From Paracoccus luteus (GTDB taxonomy: Bacteria; Pseudomonadota; Alphaproteobacteria; Rhodobacterales; Rhodobacteraceae): a DNA stretch of 64,000 nucleotides. Position 1 is the stretch's first letter. Every line of letters begins with the position of its first letter. This document shows, piece by piece, positions 19,303 to 27,755 of the stretch. Both the position numbers and the translations under genes were made by a program. The notes under the pieces are model-generated. The model searched no databases and was not told the DNA's origin. It saw only the letters and a list, made by a program, of their open reading frames with translations. The stretch spans positions 62,001-126,000 of the forward strand of contig NZ_SDEA01000002.1 in the NCBI RefSeq assembly GCF_004522155.1. Reading direction: 5' to 3'.

Positions 19303-19608
19303 ATGAGCTTCAAGAAGCAGTGGCCCGCACGGGCCTTCACCGTGAAAGACGACGAGTCCGACCCCCGCTTCATCGTCGTCAAGGGACGTGACCGCTGGGC
19401 CCTTGAGAGCCTGATCCAGGCTGGCAAGAAGGGTTGCACCCCGATCGATCACCCGGGGCCGCGCTGGTCGGCATACGTGTTCAAACTGCGCAAGCAGGGC
19501 ATCTGCATCGAGACCCTGCACGAGAGCCATGAGGGACCGTTCCCCGGTCATCATGCCCGCTACGTGCTGCAGTCGAGCGTCACCCCCGGCCGGGAGGCGG
19601 CGGCATGA
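19303..19608 (+). CDS. Small winged-helix-like hypothetical protein
   Basis: The 101-residue product has the look of a winged-helix domain: a helix (RDRWALESLIQAGKKG), then IDHPGPRWSAYVFKLRKQGI and IETLHESHEGPFPGHHARYV as the wing-like beta hairpin. Proteins of this pattern occur in alphaproteobacterial phages and islands, probably as DNA-binding regulators. It is the first gene of a run in which every junction overlaps. The next gene starts inside its stop codon (ATGA at 19605). Confidence 0.7.
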   Translation: MSFKKQWPARAFTVKDDESDPRFIVVKGRDRWALESLIQAGKKGCTPIDHPGPRWSAYVFKLRKQGICIETLHESHEGPFPGHHARYVLQSSVTPGREAAA

Positions 19609-19811
19609 GCGGCGCCATCCGGAAGAACGCCCGCGAGGAGATCCGCATCACGCTGGACGACTTCAAAGGCCTCCAGCTGGTGAACCTGCGCGTCTGGTTC
19701 GATACCGGTAACGGCGAATACCGCCCCGGCAAGCAGGGGCTGGCCTTCCGGCTGGACCTGCTGCCCGAGGTCCTGAAGGCGCTGGGCGCGCTGGAAGGCG
19801 GTGCGGCATGA
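19605..19811 (+). CDS. PC4/p15-like transcriptional coactivator domain protein
   Basis: The 68-residue protein fits the PC4 (p15) single-stranded-DNA-binding fold: EEIRITLDDFKGLQLVNLRV, then a hairpin with WFDTGNGEYRPGKQGLAFRL and a final helix LLPEVLKALGAL. Bacterial PC4-like proteins bind ssDNA and are common in small phage and island replication blocks. It overlaps both neighbours by 4 bp. A role at the replication fork or in transcription of the element is inferred. Confidence 0.75.
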   Translation: MSGAIRKNAREEIRITLDDFKGLQLVNLRVWFDTGNGEYRPGKQGLAFRLDLLPEVLKALGALEGGAA

Positions 19812-19909
19812 TGGCCCTGCGCATCTCCATTCTCTGCCAGCGCTTCGGCATCGACCCTGACCGAGCTGCCATGCTGGCCGTGCTTGTCTGGGGAGCCGGC
19901 CATGAGTGA
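19808..19909 (+). CDS. 33-residue small protein in overlapping operon
   Basis: A short frame, MMALRISILCQRFGIDPDRA followed by AMLAVLVWGAGHE, fills the space between the PC4-like gene and the primase. It overlaps the former by 4 bp (ATGA) and the latter by 8 bp. The unbroken overlap chain argues that it is translated, perhaps mainly to pass ribosomes on to the primase gene. No domain is recognised. Confidence 0.55.
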   Translation: MMALRISILCQRFGIDPDRAAMLAVLVWGAGHE

Positions 19910-20789
19910 CGCTCGCGCCCTGACCCTCGCCCTTCGCGGCAAGTGGTATCGCCGCTACGGGCTGGCCTGCTGCCCAGCGCATGGCGACCGCAGGCCCTCC
20001 CTGTCGCTGGCAGACGCCCCGGACGGACGGCTGCTGCTGAACTGCAAGACCGGCTGCCGCTTCGAGGACGTGCTGACCGCGTTGCGTGACCGGGGGCTGG
20101 TGGATCCTGGCGGCAGACCACAGCCGCCCAGTCCGGCCGAGGTGGCGCGCCGCAAGGCTGAGGATGAAGCCGAGGCCGTGAAGCGGGAACGGCAGGCACT
20201 GGCCTGCTGGCGCGAAGCCCTGCCGATCCACGGCACCATCGCGGAAGCCTACCTGCGGGGGCGCGGCATCACCTGCCCTCTGCCCGATAGCCTGCGCTTC
20301 CATCCAGAATGCTGGCACTCGAGCGCCCAGCGCCTGCCCGCAATGGTGGCGCGGGTGGATGGCCTGCCCCGGCTCGCGGTGCATCGCACCTATCTGCGGG
20401 CTGACGGCAGCGGCAAGGCGGTGGTGGATCCACCCAAGGCGATGCTGGGCGCGGCGCTGGGCGGCGCTGTGCGACTCGCAGGGGCCGAGGGGCCGCTTGT
20501 AGTGGCCGAGGGTATCGAAACCGCCCTAAGCCTCTCCAGCGGCCTCCTGCGCGGTCCTGCGACCGTATGGGCGGCTCTCTCTGCGCCCGGCCTCGCGGGG
20601 CTCCGCCTTCCCGACGCGCCACACCGCCTCACCATTGCTCCGGACAGCGACGACAAGGGCGCCGGCCATGACGCCGCGCACAAGTTGGCCGAGCGCGCCA
20701 CCGCCCACGGCTGGACCGTGAGCCTCCTGCCCGCCCCTGCCGGGCGGGACTGGAATGACATCCTCATGCTGAAAGGGGCCGCCGCATGA
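19902..20789 (+). CDS. CHC2-like zinc finger / Toprim primase
   Basis: The 295-residue product resembles the small primases of phages and satellites. A zinc-binding motif near residues 23-53 (CCPAHGDRRPSLSL with a later NCKTGC) is followed by a linker. A Toprim domain follows, with its conserved glutamate in VVAEGIETALSL near 200 and the D-x-D signature in IAPDSDDKGAG near 247. The closing GRDWNDIL is also typical. It should make RNA primers for the element. The ATG at 19902 is preferred over a TTG at 19884, since it starts at the family N-terminus. It overlaps the DUF3987 gene by 4 bp. Confidence 0.85.
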   Translation: MSDARALTLALRGKWYRRYGLACCPAHGDRRPSLSLADAPDGRLLLNCKTGCRFEDVLTALRDRGLVDPGGRPQPPSPAEVARRKAEDEAEAVKRERQALACWREALPIHGTIAEAYLRGRGITCPLPDSLRFHPECWHSSAQRLPAMVARVDGLPRLAVHRTYLRADGSGKAVVDPPKAMLGAALGGAVRLAGAEGPLVVAEGIETALSLSSGLLRGPATVWAALSAPGLAGLRLPDAPHRLTIAPDSDDKGAGHDAAHKLAERATAHGWTVSLLPAPAGRDWNDILMLKGAAA

Positions 20790-22288
20790 ACGCGATGCCC
20801 GAACCGATCCCGTTCAAGGCTCAGTGGCCGGATGCTGACCTCCGCCTGCTTCGCCTCGACGTTCCACTGCCGCCACCTCTGCCGCTGGCCGAGGTCCTGA
20901 GCCCGCGCGCGGCCGAATGGGTGGCGGCTACCGCAGAGGGCGCAGGCGCCCCGCCCGACTATGTCCTGGCGGCGCTGCTGTCCGTCACCGGTGCCACGAT
21001 GGGGAACGCCCGATGGGTGTCGCCCTGGAAGGGCTGGGCTGAGCCGCCGAACATCTGGACGATGTGCATTGGCAACCCGAGCGCCGGCAAGAGCCCGGCC
21101 ATCGACGCGGTCCTGGCTCCCCTCCGCCGCGCCGAACGCCCTCTGCGGCAGGAGGCTGAAGCCGAAATGGTCGCGTGGGAGAAGCGGGTGAAGCTCGCGA
21201 AGCTGGCGCAGGAAATCTGGGACAAGAAGGCCCGCGCGGCCCTCGACAAGGGCAACCCGCCCCCTCCGGTGCCGAAGGAGGCCGACGACGGCACGGCCCC
21301 GCATATCCCGCGCCTGATCGTGAACGACGGCACGGTCGAGCGGCTGGGCGTCATCGCGCAGGCCCAGCCCAAGGGGTTCCTGCAGATGCGGGACGAGCTG
21401 GCCGGATGGCTGCTGGCGATGGAGGCGAGGAACGGCGGTTCTGATCGGGCCTTCTGGCTTGAGGCCTATGGCGGCCGCGCCTTCACGGTCGAGCGCATGG
21501 GGCGGGCACCGCTGACCGTGAACCGGCTGACCATCGGGGCGCTGGGCGGCATTCAGCCTGACCGCCTCTCCGAACTGCTGACCAAGACGAGCGACGACGG
21601 GCTGCTGGCGCGCTTCCTGCCGATCTGGCCGGGCCGGGTGCCGGTGAAGCAGCCCGAGCGCTTCGCCTCCGACGAGGTGGCGGATGCCGCCATGGCGCGA
21701 CTGACGGCCATGCAGATGCCTCTGAGCGATGATGGCGAGCCCCGGCCCTGGTTCGTCGGCTTCGATGATGCCGCTCGGGACATGATGAACGAGTGGCGGC
21801 AGACGTGCGGCGAGTGGGAGACAGGGACCGAGGGGCTGCTGCTGTCCTTCATCGGAAAGCTGCCCGGCATGGCAGCCCGCCTCGCGCTGGTGCTGGCAAC
21901 CATCGGCCATGCCTTCGACGGAGAGATGGATCCTGCCCAGCGCCAGATCACCCCGGCGGAGTTCGGCCGCGCCTGCCATTTCCTCGAAAGCTACATCCTG
22001 CCGATGGCCCGCCGTGCCTACGGGGTCGCCAGCGTCCCGAAGGAGGAGCGCTCCGCCCGGCGCCTGGCAAGCCTTCTGCGCGAGATGGGATGGCAGCGCT
22101 TCACCGCCCGCGAGATCCGGCGGATGGAGCGACGCGGGCTCGCCAGCATGGGGGAAATCAACCCGGCCCTGTCCGCGCTCGAGGAAGCCGACCTTATCCG
22201 TGCCATTGCCGAGCCTGCTGGCCCGAGTGGCGGGCGACCGCAGCGGCTGTTCATCGTCAATCCCGCCGTTCACGAGGTGCAATCATGA
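20786..22288 (+). CDS. DUF3987 (YfjI-like) replication protein
   Basis: The 500-residue protein matches the DUF3987 family found beside primases in phage satellites and islands, thought to be helicase- or primase-helicase-like. The core has a P-loop near residue 96 (GNPSAGKSPAIDAV), a coiled charged segment after it, then RLIVNDGTVERLGVIAQ, DELAGWLLAMEARNGG and TIGALGGIQPDRL. The last two are Walker-B/sensor-like stretches common in the family. The C-terminal region (ARRLASLLREMGWQRFTARE) looks like a winged helix. Start and stop both overlap neighbouring genes by 4 bp, so it should be made together with the primase. The iterons begin about 30 bp downstream of its stop. Confidence 0.82.
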   Translation: MNAMPEPIPFKAQWPDADLRLLRLDVPLPPPLPLAEVLSPRAAEWVAATAEGAGAPPDYVLAALLSVTGATMGNARWVSPWKGWAEPPNIWTMCIGNPSAGKSPAIDAVLAPLRRAERPLRQEAEAEMVAWEKRVKLAKLAQEIWDKKARAALDKGNPPPPVPKEADDGTAPHIPRLIVNDGTVERLGVIAQAQPKGFLQMRDELAGWLLAMEARNGGSDRAFWLEAYGGRAFTVERMGRAPLTVNRLTIGALGGIQPDRLSELLTKTSDDGLLARFLPIWPGRVPVKQPERFASDEVADAAMARLTAMQMPLSDDGEPRPWFVGFDDAARDMMNEWRQTCGEWETGTEGLLLSFIGKLPGMAARLALVLATIGHAFDGEMDPAQRQITPAEFGRACHFLESYILPMARRAYGVASVPKEERSARRLASLLREMGWQRFTAREIRRMERRGLASMGEINPALSALEEADLIRAIAEPAGPSGGRPQRLFIVNPAVHEVQS

Positions 22289-22731
22289 CCCGGTGGCTAC
22301 AGGCAGCGTTATCGGTCCAACCGACAACTGACGGAACTGACAAAACCGACGAAACCCCCTCCGCAGTGGGGTTTCAGGGCCGAAATCCTCAGCTGGCAGA
22401 GGTTTCGTCAGTTGTGTCGGTTCTGTCAGTAGAGCGGAAAGACGCAATCGCCGCTGCAGTGGATGATCCGCGCCTGCAGGGAAGCGCGGACCGTTTCCTA
22501 TCGGAGAATAACGGCGCTCCACCCGATCCGAATCCGCCAAAGCCTAGCGCCGAGAAGTCCGGCTGCATGGTGGCGACGTGGAGCGGCGTCTGGGTGAGCG
22601 CCGATGCCTGGGCAGCCATGACCGACCTGGAGCGCTATGGCCCACAGGGTCAGCTGTTCTGCGGCAAGTGCTGGCAATACCGGGACCGCGACGCGGCGCT
22701 GAGCTGCCTTGATGGGAGGCCTTGCCGATGA
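22285..22731 (+). CDS. Hypothetical protein translated through an iteron cluster
   Basis: The 148-residue product has two parts. Residues 8-50 are encoded by the 9-bp iterons and read as a low-complexity Thr/Asp/Lys/Ser/Val stretch (TDGTDKTDET and later VSSVVSVLSV). The C-terminal half has SGVWVSADAWAAMTDLERYG and a four-cysteine segment (FCGKCWQY and LSCLDGRPC) that may bind zinc. The first half probably owes its sequence to DNA function rather than protein function. The gene overlaps both neighbours by 4 bp. Related proteins following DUF3987 in other elements are known to me only as unassigned. Confidence 0.65.
   Translation: MTRWLQAALSVQPTTDGTDKTDETPSAVGFQGRNPQLAEVSSVVSVLSVERKDAIAAAVDDPRLQGSADRFLSENNGAPPDPNPPKPSAEKSGCMVATWSGVWVSADAWAAMTDLERYGPQGQLFCGKCWQYRDRDAALSCLDGRPCR
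22318..22433. repeat. 9-bp iteron cluster A (two inverted arrays)
   Basis: On the - strand between 22354 and 22318 are GTCGGTTTT, GTCAGTTCC, GTCAGTTGT and an overlapping GTCGGTTGG. On the + strand are GTCAGTTGT (22407-22415), GTCGGTTCT (22416-22424) and the weaker GTCAGTAGA (22425-22433). The two arrays face each other around a small CCCC...GGGG hairpin near 22355-22371. Head-to-tail 9-bp phasing, close to one helical turn, is typical of initiator or repressor binding sites. A second cluster lies at 34036-34062. Confidence 0.8.
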
Positions 22732-22925
22732 CCATTCATCTGACCGAGCCGCTGGTTACCGTCCGGCCCGGCCCTGTCCTTCACGGTTGGCAAGACGGCC
22801 AGCAGGTGGTGGCAGTCCATCTCGGGACCCGTGCCGCGCTCATCATCGCGGCCGATCTGCTGCGGGCAACGTCCCTTTCCATGAGCGGGCAACAGGGGTC
22901 AACAACCAAAGAGGGCAGTGCATGA
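22728..22925 (+). CDS. Small hypothetical protein
   Basis: The 65-residue product (starting MTIHLTEPLVTVRPGPVLHG) is mostly beta-prone with one hydrophobic helix (AALIIAADLLRA) and no recognised domain. It starts with ATG overlapping the stop of the previous gene and ends inside the start of the next, so it belongs to the coupled operon. A TTG 6 bp upstream is an alternative start. Confidence 0.6.
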   Translation: MTIHLTEPLVTVRPGPVLHGWQDGQQVVAVHLGTRAALIIAADLLRATSLSMSGQQGSTTKEGSA

Positions 22926-23836
22926 ACGCCAGACCGTCCAAACTGGACACCGACAAGTTGCGGAAGCTGCACGCACTGATGACGCGGGGGGCGACTGAGG
23001 GCGAAAGGGCTGCCGCAAAGGCCAAGGCCGAGGGCTTGGCGAGAGCAGCCGGGCTGACGCTGGATGCCGCACTGTCCATTTTGGACGCCAGCACTCAGCC
23101 CAGCGCAGGAAACCCGTTCGCGGGGTTCGCCGACTGGATGGAGGCGCGGGAACCGGGCTGGAAGACTGAACAGGCCCGGCGCAATGCGGAACGGGAGGCG
23201 AAGCGGCTTGCCCGCTACCAGGCGCTTCTGGGCGAGTATGGAAGCGAGAAGGCTCTGTTCGCTGCTACGCGGCCAGAGCAGCTGCTGCGGAAGGCACTGG
23301 CCCCCCTTCGCGCGAAGCGCAACGGCCTCGACGGCTTCAAGGACTGGTTGGCCGGCAACCCCACTGAGGCCATGTGGCAAGCCATGCGCGGCGCGGTCCC
23401 GTTCCCCGACACGCTCGCAGGCATCTGGGACGAGTTGAGGGGGTGGGAAAAGCTAATGGACGACCGCTACTGCTTTGAACCTTACTACGAGACCCCGCCA
23501 CATATTTGGGCGCGACAGGCTGCGCTGGAACACCTGATGGACAGGATGCCGGCCCCCAGCTTCGACGGGTTGCGCCTACGGCTGGATTGGGTGGCGCATC
23601 TGAATGCCCGTGAGGTCATCCGCGACAATCTCGACGATCAAGCGCTTGTTGCGGCAATGCGGGCGGATCTGGAAGCACTGGCTGCCGTCCAATCTGGACG
23701 CCACAGCCGATCCAGTGCGCGGACGCAGGTGCTGGCTCTGCTTCATGGTGTCCAGCGATTGTCCGATCGCGAAATAGCACGCCGGGTCGGGTGCAGTCCG
23801 CAAACTGTGGGCAATATTCGGAGGGCAGCAGCATGA
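22922..23836 (+). CDS. Hypothetical protein with C-terminal HTH
   Basis: The 304-residue product begins with a helical stretch (DKLRKLHALMTRGATEGERA, then AAKAKAEGLARAAGLTLDAA) that resembles the DUF2786 type seen in phage proteins. A charged middle follows. It ends in a Hin/Sin3-like helix-turn-helix (LSDREIARRVGCSPQTVGNI). The C-terminal HTH makes a DNA-binding role likely, perhaps as the iteron-binding or operon-regulating protein; this is inferred only. Its ends overlap both neighbours by 4 bp. Confidence 0.68.
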   Translation: MNARPSKLDTDKLRKLHALMTRGATEGERAAAKAKAEGLARAAGLTLDAALSILDASTQPSAGNPFAGFADWMEAREPGWKTEQARRNAEREAKRLARYQALLGEYGSEKALFAATRPEQLLRKALAPLRAKRNGLDGFKDWLAGNPTEAMWQAMRGAVPFPDTLAGIWDELRGWEKLMDDRYCFEPYYETPPHIWARQAALEHLMDRMPAPSFDGLRLRLDWVAHLNAREVIRDNLDDQALVAAMRADLEALAAVQSGRHSRSSARTQVLALLHGVQRLSDREIARRVGCSPQTVGNIRRAAA

Positions 23837-24264
23837 CAATGACTGCCGTAGAGCAACGCCGATTCTTCGCCCGCCTGCTGTCGAACCATGCCGAGGAATG
23901 GGCCGAGCAATGGGCCTCCGGCAGTCAGGACGGGCGCGGCGGCACCCCGGAGCCAGTCGCTCACCCAGCGGCCGTTTCGGCGCTGCGCCGCGCCTATGCC
24001 GCCATGCTGCGCCGGGGCGGCATGGATTATGTCGAGCGCATCACGATGGAGGAGGCGCGAGCCTTTCCCGGCTTCGCCGAGGCCGCACCGGAAAGCGCCT
24101 GCGCCGCCTGGCTGGCTGTCGGGCTCAAGGACGGCGACCTGCCGAGGTTCGCCATGTTCATCGCCGCGCCGGCCGCGTTCGAGGGTCTGAGCGAGGCAGC
24201 CGTGAACAAGGAAGGGCGCGCTGCAGCATTGTGGGAACTGTCCAAGCACACCAAGCCCGATTGA
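23833..24264 (+). CDS. Hypothetical protein, last gene of the overlapping operon
   Basis: The 143-residue product is helical and soluble (EQRRFFARLLSNHAEEWAEQ at the start, an acidic ERITMEEARAFPGF segment later). I do not recognise a family. It starts with ATG overlapping the previous stop. After it come about 108 bp of AT-rich sequence before the next gene, so the overlapping run ends here. Confidence 0.62.
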   Translation: MTMTAVEQRRFFARLLSNHAEEWAEQWASGSQDGRGGTPEPVAHPAAVSALRRAYAAMLRRGGMDYVERITMEEARAFPGFAEAAPESACAAWLAVGLKDGDLPRFAMFIAAPAAFEGLSEAAVNKEGRAAALWELSKHTKPD

Positions 24265-24371
24265 GGCCCGGATAGCGCTAAAACCCCTTGGGAACAGGGA
24301 GTGAACCGTATTAAAATTCAACAGGATAAGGGGCGGTATGTGGATGCGCCCGAACGCAAGGAGGCAGGCGA

Positions 24372-26642
24372 ATGGGCCGCATCGAGATTGTCCCGCAATA
24401 CCCGAATGACCCGCTGGCATTGGCGCTCGCTGAGGCGCTGGGCGACAGGGCTCAGGTTCGACCGAGCGCCCTCGCTGAGGCGCTGGCCGTGGGACAGGCC
24501 GCCCTACCCCCGGCAGCGCAGTCCTCCGGCCGCGGCGGCGTGCCCGCACCTTATGCGCTGCCCGGCGCGCTCGCGCCCAGCACGCCGCCCGGCGCACCGG
24601 CGCTGCAAACGCTGATGCTCGATCGGCTTGGCGCTCAAGGCACGAGGCCGACCGTGATGGCGCCGCTGCCGCCCGATCGCCCAGCACTGCCCCCCATGGT
24701 GCCTCAGCAGCAGACGCGCCGCTTCGAGGTGCAGACGCCAGGGGGAAAGGTCTACGAGGTCGAAGCCCCCGACGAGCAGGCTGCCTATCAAGCGGTTCAG
24801 CAGATGGAGGCACGCGAAGGGGCCGCAGCGGCAAGCCAGGGTCAGCCCGGCGGGGCGTCTGGCAGCGGCGACTACGAGCGCATCATGGTCGCGCTCCGCA
24901 ACGCGCATGCCGCTGGCGATACCGCCGCCGCGACCCGGCTCGCTCAGATGGCGCGGAGTGCGCAGGCAGGGCAGTCCGGTCAGCCCGGCGCAGCGTCCGG
25001 CCCCATCGAGGTCGAGCTTCCCAACGGCAAGATTGTCGAGTTCCCGGCCGGCACCGACGACGCGACCATCAAACGGGTGATGCAGGAGAACTTCGGTCAT
25101 GGCTCACGAGGCACCACGACCGCTGCCGGACAGACGCTCGAGCAACAGCGCGCACTGGCTCTGGCCAAGGCACGGCGCCGGGCAGCTGAAGCACAGGGGC
25201 CTCGGACAAGCTATCAGGGTGCAGATCCAACCAGTTCTAACAGGCAGGAACAGGGCACCTGGACGCAGCTTCGCGGCAACATGGTGGGCAACGCACGCGC
25301 TGCGGCCGATGGACTGCTGCTCGGTGGCGGTGATGAATACTTCGCCGGGCTCTACGCCGCGCTCGGGCGGGATCCGCAACAGGGCGGCTGGTTTAACTAC
25401 GGCCAGCCCTTGGGCGAGCGCTACACCGACGCCTTAGGTAAGGTCCGAGCCGAGGAGGCCGCCTTCAAGGAGGCGCACCCCTACACCTCCGCCGCCGCCG
25501 AGATGACGGGCGGACTGCTGGGGCCGGCCAAGGGTGGCGCAGGCTTCATCCGCAACGGAGCCACGGGACTTGCTCGCATCGGCCGCAGCGGACTTGTGGG
25601 CGGGGCCACGGCGGCAGGCTACGGCTTCGGTGAGGGTGAGGGCGGTGTCGGCAACCGAGGCGAACGGGCGGCTCTGTCTGCCCCGATGGGCGCTGTCGGC
25701 GCCGCCGCTATCGGGGGCCTCGGAGAAGGCTTCAGCGCCGCTATCGGAGCGCTGCGAAGCCGCAGGATGCCGGCCGACACGCTCCCCACCATCGAAGGAC
25801 TGAAGGCCGAGGCAGGCGCGCTCTACGAAGCCGCCCGACAGTCTGGCGCAGTCGTGCCCGAGAGCACTGTGAAAGGAATGGCGAGTAGCATCGGCACAAA
25901 GTTGAAAGCTGAGGGCTTCGACAAGATGCTGCACCCCCGTGTGAATGCAGTCCTGCAGAGGCTGTCGTCCGAGAGTGGCACCAAGAGCCTCGCGGATCTG
26001 GAAATCCTGCGCCGGGTGGCAGCCGGGGCGGCGAACAGCATCGAGCCGGATGAGCGGCGGCTGGCCTCCATGGTCTTGGACGGCATCGATGATGCTGTCG
26101 AGAGCATGGGCGGCGACGCTGCCCCGCTGAAGGCTGCGCGCGAGGTGTGGAGCCGAATGCGGCGCATGGAGACCATCGAGACCGCCATCGAGAAGGCCTC
26201 GCTGCAGGATGACTTCGCATCCGGGCTGCGGTCGCAGTTCAAGGTCCTGCTTCGCAACCCTCGCCGGCTTCGTGGCTTTGCGGAGGCAGACATCGCCGCC
26301 ATGCGCGCTATTGCCAAGGGTGAGGGCGGCGCTGGGCTGCTGTCGGGTCTCGGGCGCAGACTGTCGCCCAGCAGCATCACCGGCCTTGCCCTCACCGGAG
26401 GCGCTGGCTTCGGCGGTGCAGGGTTCGGGGCAGCAGCTATTCCGGCAGCGAGCATGGGGATGAAGCGCCTCGGCGACGCCCTGACTACCGGAGCCGCTCG
26501 CAACCTGTCGCATAGGGTCGGCGTGGACTCCACCCGCCGGGCACTGATCCAGGCACTGGCAGGACCGGTTGCCCCGCTGGCTCCTGCCGTCGTCGCGCCG
26601 GGGATGCTCGCGCAAGGGCTGTTCAGCCAAGGCCATCGCTGA
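24372..26642 (+). CDS. Phage internal/ejection-like protein
   Basis: The 756-residue product looks like the DNA-ejection or internal core proteins of podophages. Two copies of one short module are present: residues about 118-143 (EVQTPGGKVYEVEAPDEQAA) and 213-238 (EVELPNGKIVEFPAGTDDAT). Between and after them are Ala/Gln/Gly-rich linkers. Glycine-rich hydrophobic stretches near 375-460 and 665-695 (LTGGAGFGGAGFGAAAIP) could enter membranes. The central part is helical. The start has a very strong AAGGAGG. It is the only clear virion-type gene on the island, and it is not accompanied by portal or capsid genes. A membrane-active effector unrelated to virions is the main alternative. Confidence 0.65.
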   Translation: MGRIEIVPQYPNDPLALALAEALGDRAQVRPSALAEALAVGQAALPPAAQSSGRGGVPAPYALPGALAPSTPPGAPALQTLMLDRLGAQGTRPTVMAPLPPDRPALPPMVPQQQTRRFEVQTPGGKVYEVEAPDEQAAYQAVQQMEAREGAAAASQGQPGGASGSGDYERIMVALRNAHAAGDTAAATRLAQMARSAQAGQSGQPGAASGPIEVELPNGKIVEFPAGTDDATIKRVMQENFGHGSRGTTTAAGQTLEQQRALALAKARRRAAEAQGPRTSYQGADPTSSNRQEQGTWTQLRGNMVGNARAAADGLLLGGGDEYFAGLYAALGRDPQQGGWFNYGQPLGERYTDALGKVRAEEAAFKEAHPYTSAAAEMTGGLLGPAKGGAGFIRNGATGLARIGRSGLVGGATAAGYGFGEGEGGVGNRGERAALSAPMGAVGAAAIGGLGEGFSAAIGALRSRRMPADTLPTIEGLKAEAGALYEAARQSGAVVPESTVKGMASSIGTKLKAEGFDKMLHPRVNAVLQRLSSESGTKSLADLEILRRVAAGAANSIEPDERRLASMVLDGIDDAVESMGGDAAPLKAAREVWSRMRRMETIETAIEKASLQDDFASGLRSQFKVLLRNPRRLRGFAEADIAAMRAIAKGEGGAGLLSGLGRRLSPSSITGLALTGGAGFGGAGFGAAAIPAASMGMKRLGDALTTGAARNLSHRVGVDSTRRALIQALAGPVAPLAPAVVAPGMLAQGLFSQGHR

Positions 26643-26659
26643 ACGGGAGGCATCAGGAC

Positions 26660-27097
26660 ATGGCCCGTAAAAGCGGAGCAGATGCGGAGTCGCGGGACAG
26701 TGCCGGCCGGTTCACGGCTGGCAACCCCGGCAAGCCCAAGGGAACGCGCCACAAGGCCACCAGAGCGGTGCTGGCGCTCCTAGATGGGGAGGCCGAGGCT
26801 CTGACACGCAAAGCCGTAGAGGCCGCGCTGGGCGGCGACACGGCAGCCTTGCGCCTCTGTCTGGAGCGCATCGCGCCGCCCCGGAAGGATGCTCCTGTGA
26901 CGTTCGATCTGCCGCGCATGGAACGGGCAGAAGATGCCGCGAAGGCCGCTGCTGCCGTGCTGGAAGCCGTAGCAGAGGGAGAGCTGACCCCAGCCGAGGG
27001 CGCTCACGTCATGTCGCTTGTCGAAACCTACCGCCGCACCTTGGAGACGACGGAAATCGAGGCCCGACTTGCCGCACTGGAGGATGCAGGGAAATGA
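26660..27097 (+). CDS. DUF5681-domain protein
   Basis: The 145-residue product opens with the DUF5681 signature, SAGRFTAGNPGKPKGTRHKA, then a helical body (ALLDGEAEALTRKAVEAALG, GDTAALRLCLERIAPPRKDA). The pattern is very common next to phage packaging and island genes and has been compared with small terminase subunits, but the function is not established. The gene begins 17 bp after the ejection-like gene and overlaps the next one by 4 bp. Confidence 0.78.
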   Translation: MARKSGADAESRDSAGRFTAGNPGKPKGTRHKATRAVLALLDGEAEALTRKAVEAALGGDTAALRLCLERIAPPRKDAPVTFDLPRMERAEDAAKAAAAVLEAVAEGELTPAEGAHVMSLVETYRRTLETTEIEARLAALEDAGK

Positions 27098-27342
27098 GCG
27101 TGAAAGCCCGCATCGCCCGACTGGAGGCCGCCGCGCCCAGCGCTGTTGAGACGGCTGTCGAGGTTGTTTTCCTGACCCCGCCTGATGGCAGCCCCGAGAC
27201 CGCGCTGTTCGTGGGCGGGGGCGGCATCAGCCGGGAGGAAGGGGAGGACAATGCCGCGTTCATGGCCCGTGCAGAAGCTGCAATCACCTTCAGGCGCCCA
27301 GCGCCTCCGGTGGGCAAGGCACAGGCAGCTAAAATCGGATGA
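27094..27342 (+). CDS. Small hypothetical protein after DUF5681 gene
   Basis: The 82-residue protein begins with a charged helix (MSVKARIARLEAAAPSAVET), then a beta segment (AVEVVFLTPPDG) and an acidic loop. Such proteins regularly follow DUF5681 genes in alphaproteobacterial islands, which supports its reality. Function unknown. Confidence 0.6.
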   Translation: MSVKARIARLEAAAPSAVETAVEVVFLTPPDGSPETALFVGGGGISREEGEDNAAFMARAEAAITFRRPAPPVGKAQAAKIG

Positions 27343-27400
27343 CGCAACCTCATCAGTAGCTTGACCCGTCTCTGCCTGTGCGGAAATCAAAGAGAACATC

Positions 27401-27694
27401 ATGGCGGCACCCGATCCTTTCGGCATCAGCATTGAGGAACTGCCCAGCGGCGGCTGGAGCGTGCTGGCGTGCTGCTTTGACCCGTTCGACACCGGCATTC
27501 GGACGCATCGAGTAGGCCGCGCGAGCCGCATCCTGATGAACCTGCGGCGGGACGGATGGTCGTGCTGGTGGTGCAGCGAGCCAGTTCCCGAGTTTCGCCG
27601 CGGTGATGCGCGATATTGCTGCGAGGGATGCCGCAAGCGTGCTGCCCGGCAGCGACGACATGCTAAGCAAGTGCCTAGCTTTCCAACCCGATGA
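27401..27694 (+). CDS. Small zinc-ribbon-like protein
   Basis: The 97-residue product has cysteine pairs in its second half: a CWWCSEPVPE segment followed by ARYCCEGCRKRAARQRRHAK. The spacing suits a treble-clef or ribbon zinc site with a basic tail for nucleic-acid contact. AAAGAGA precedes the ATG. The frame ends before the convergent nuclease-like gene. Function unknown. Confidence 0.6.
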   Translation: MAAPDPFGISIEELPSGGWSVLACCFDPFDTGIRTHRVGRASRILMNLRRDGWSCWWCSEPVPEFRRGDARYCCEGCRKRAARQRRHAKQVPSFPTR

Positions 27695-27755
27695 GCCCGT
27701 CACGGCCCGATATGTTGCGTGTCTCTCCGGATGGTTGATCTTGCGGGGCAGCCGT

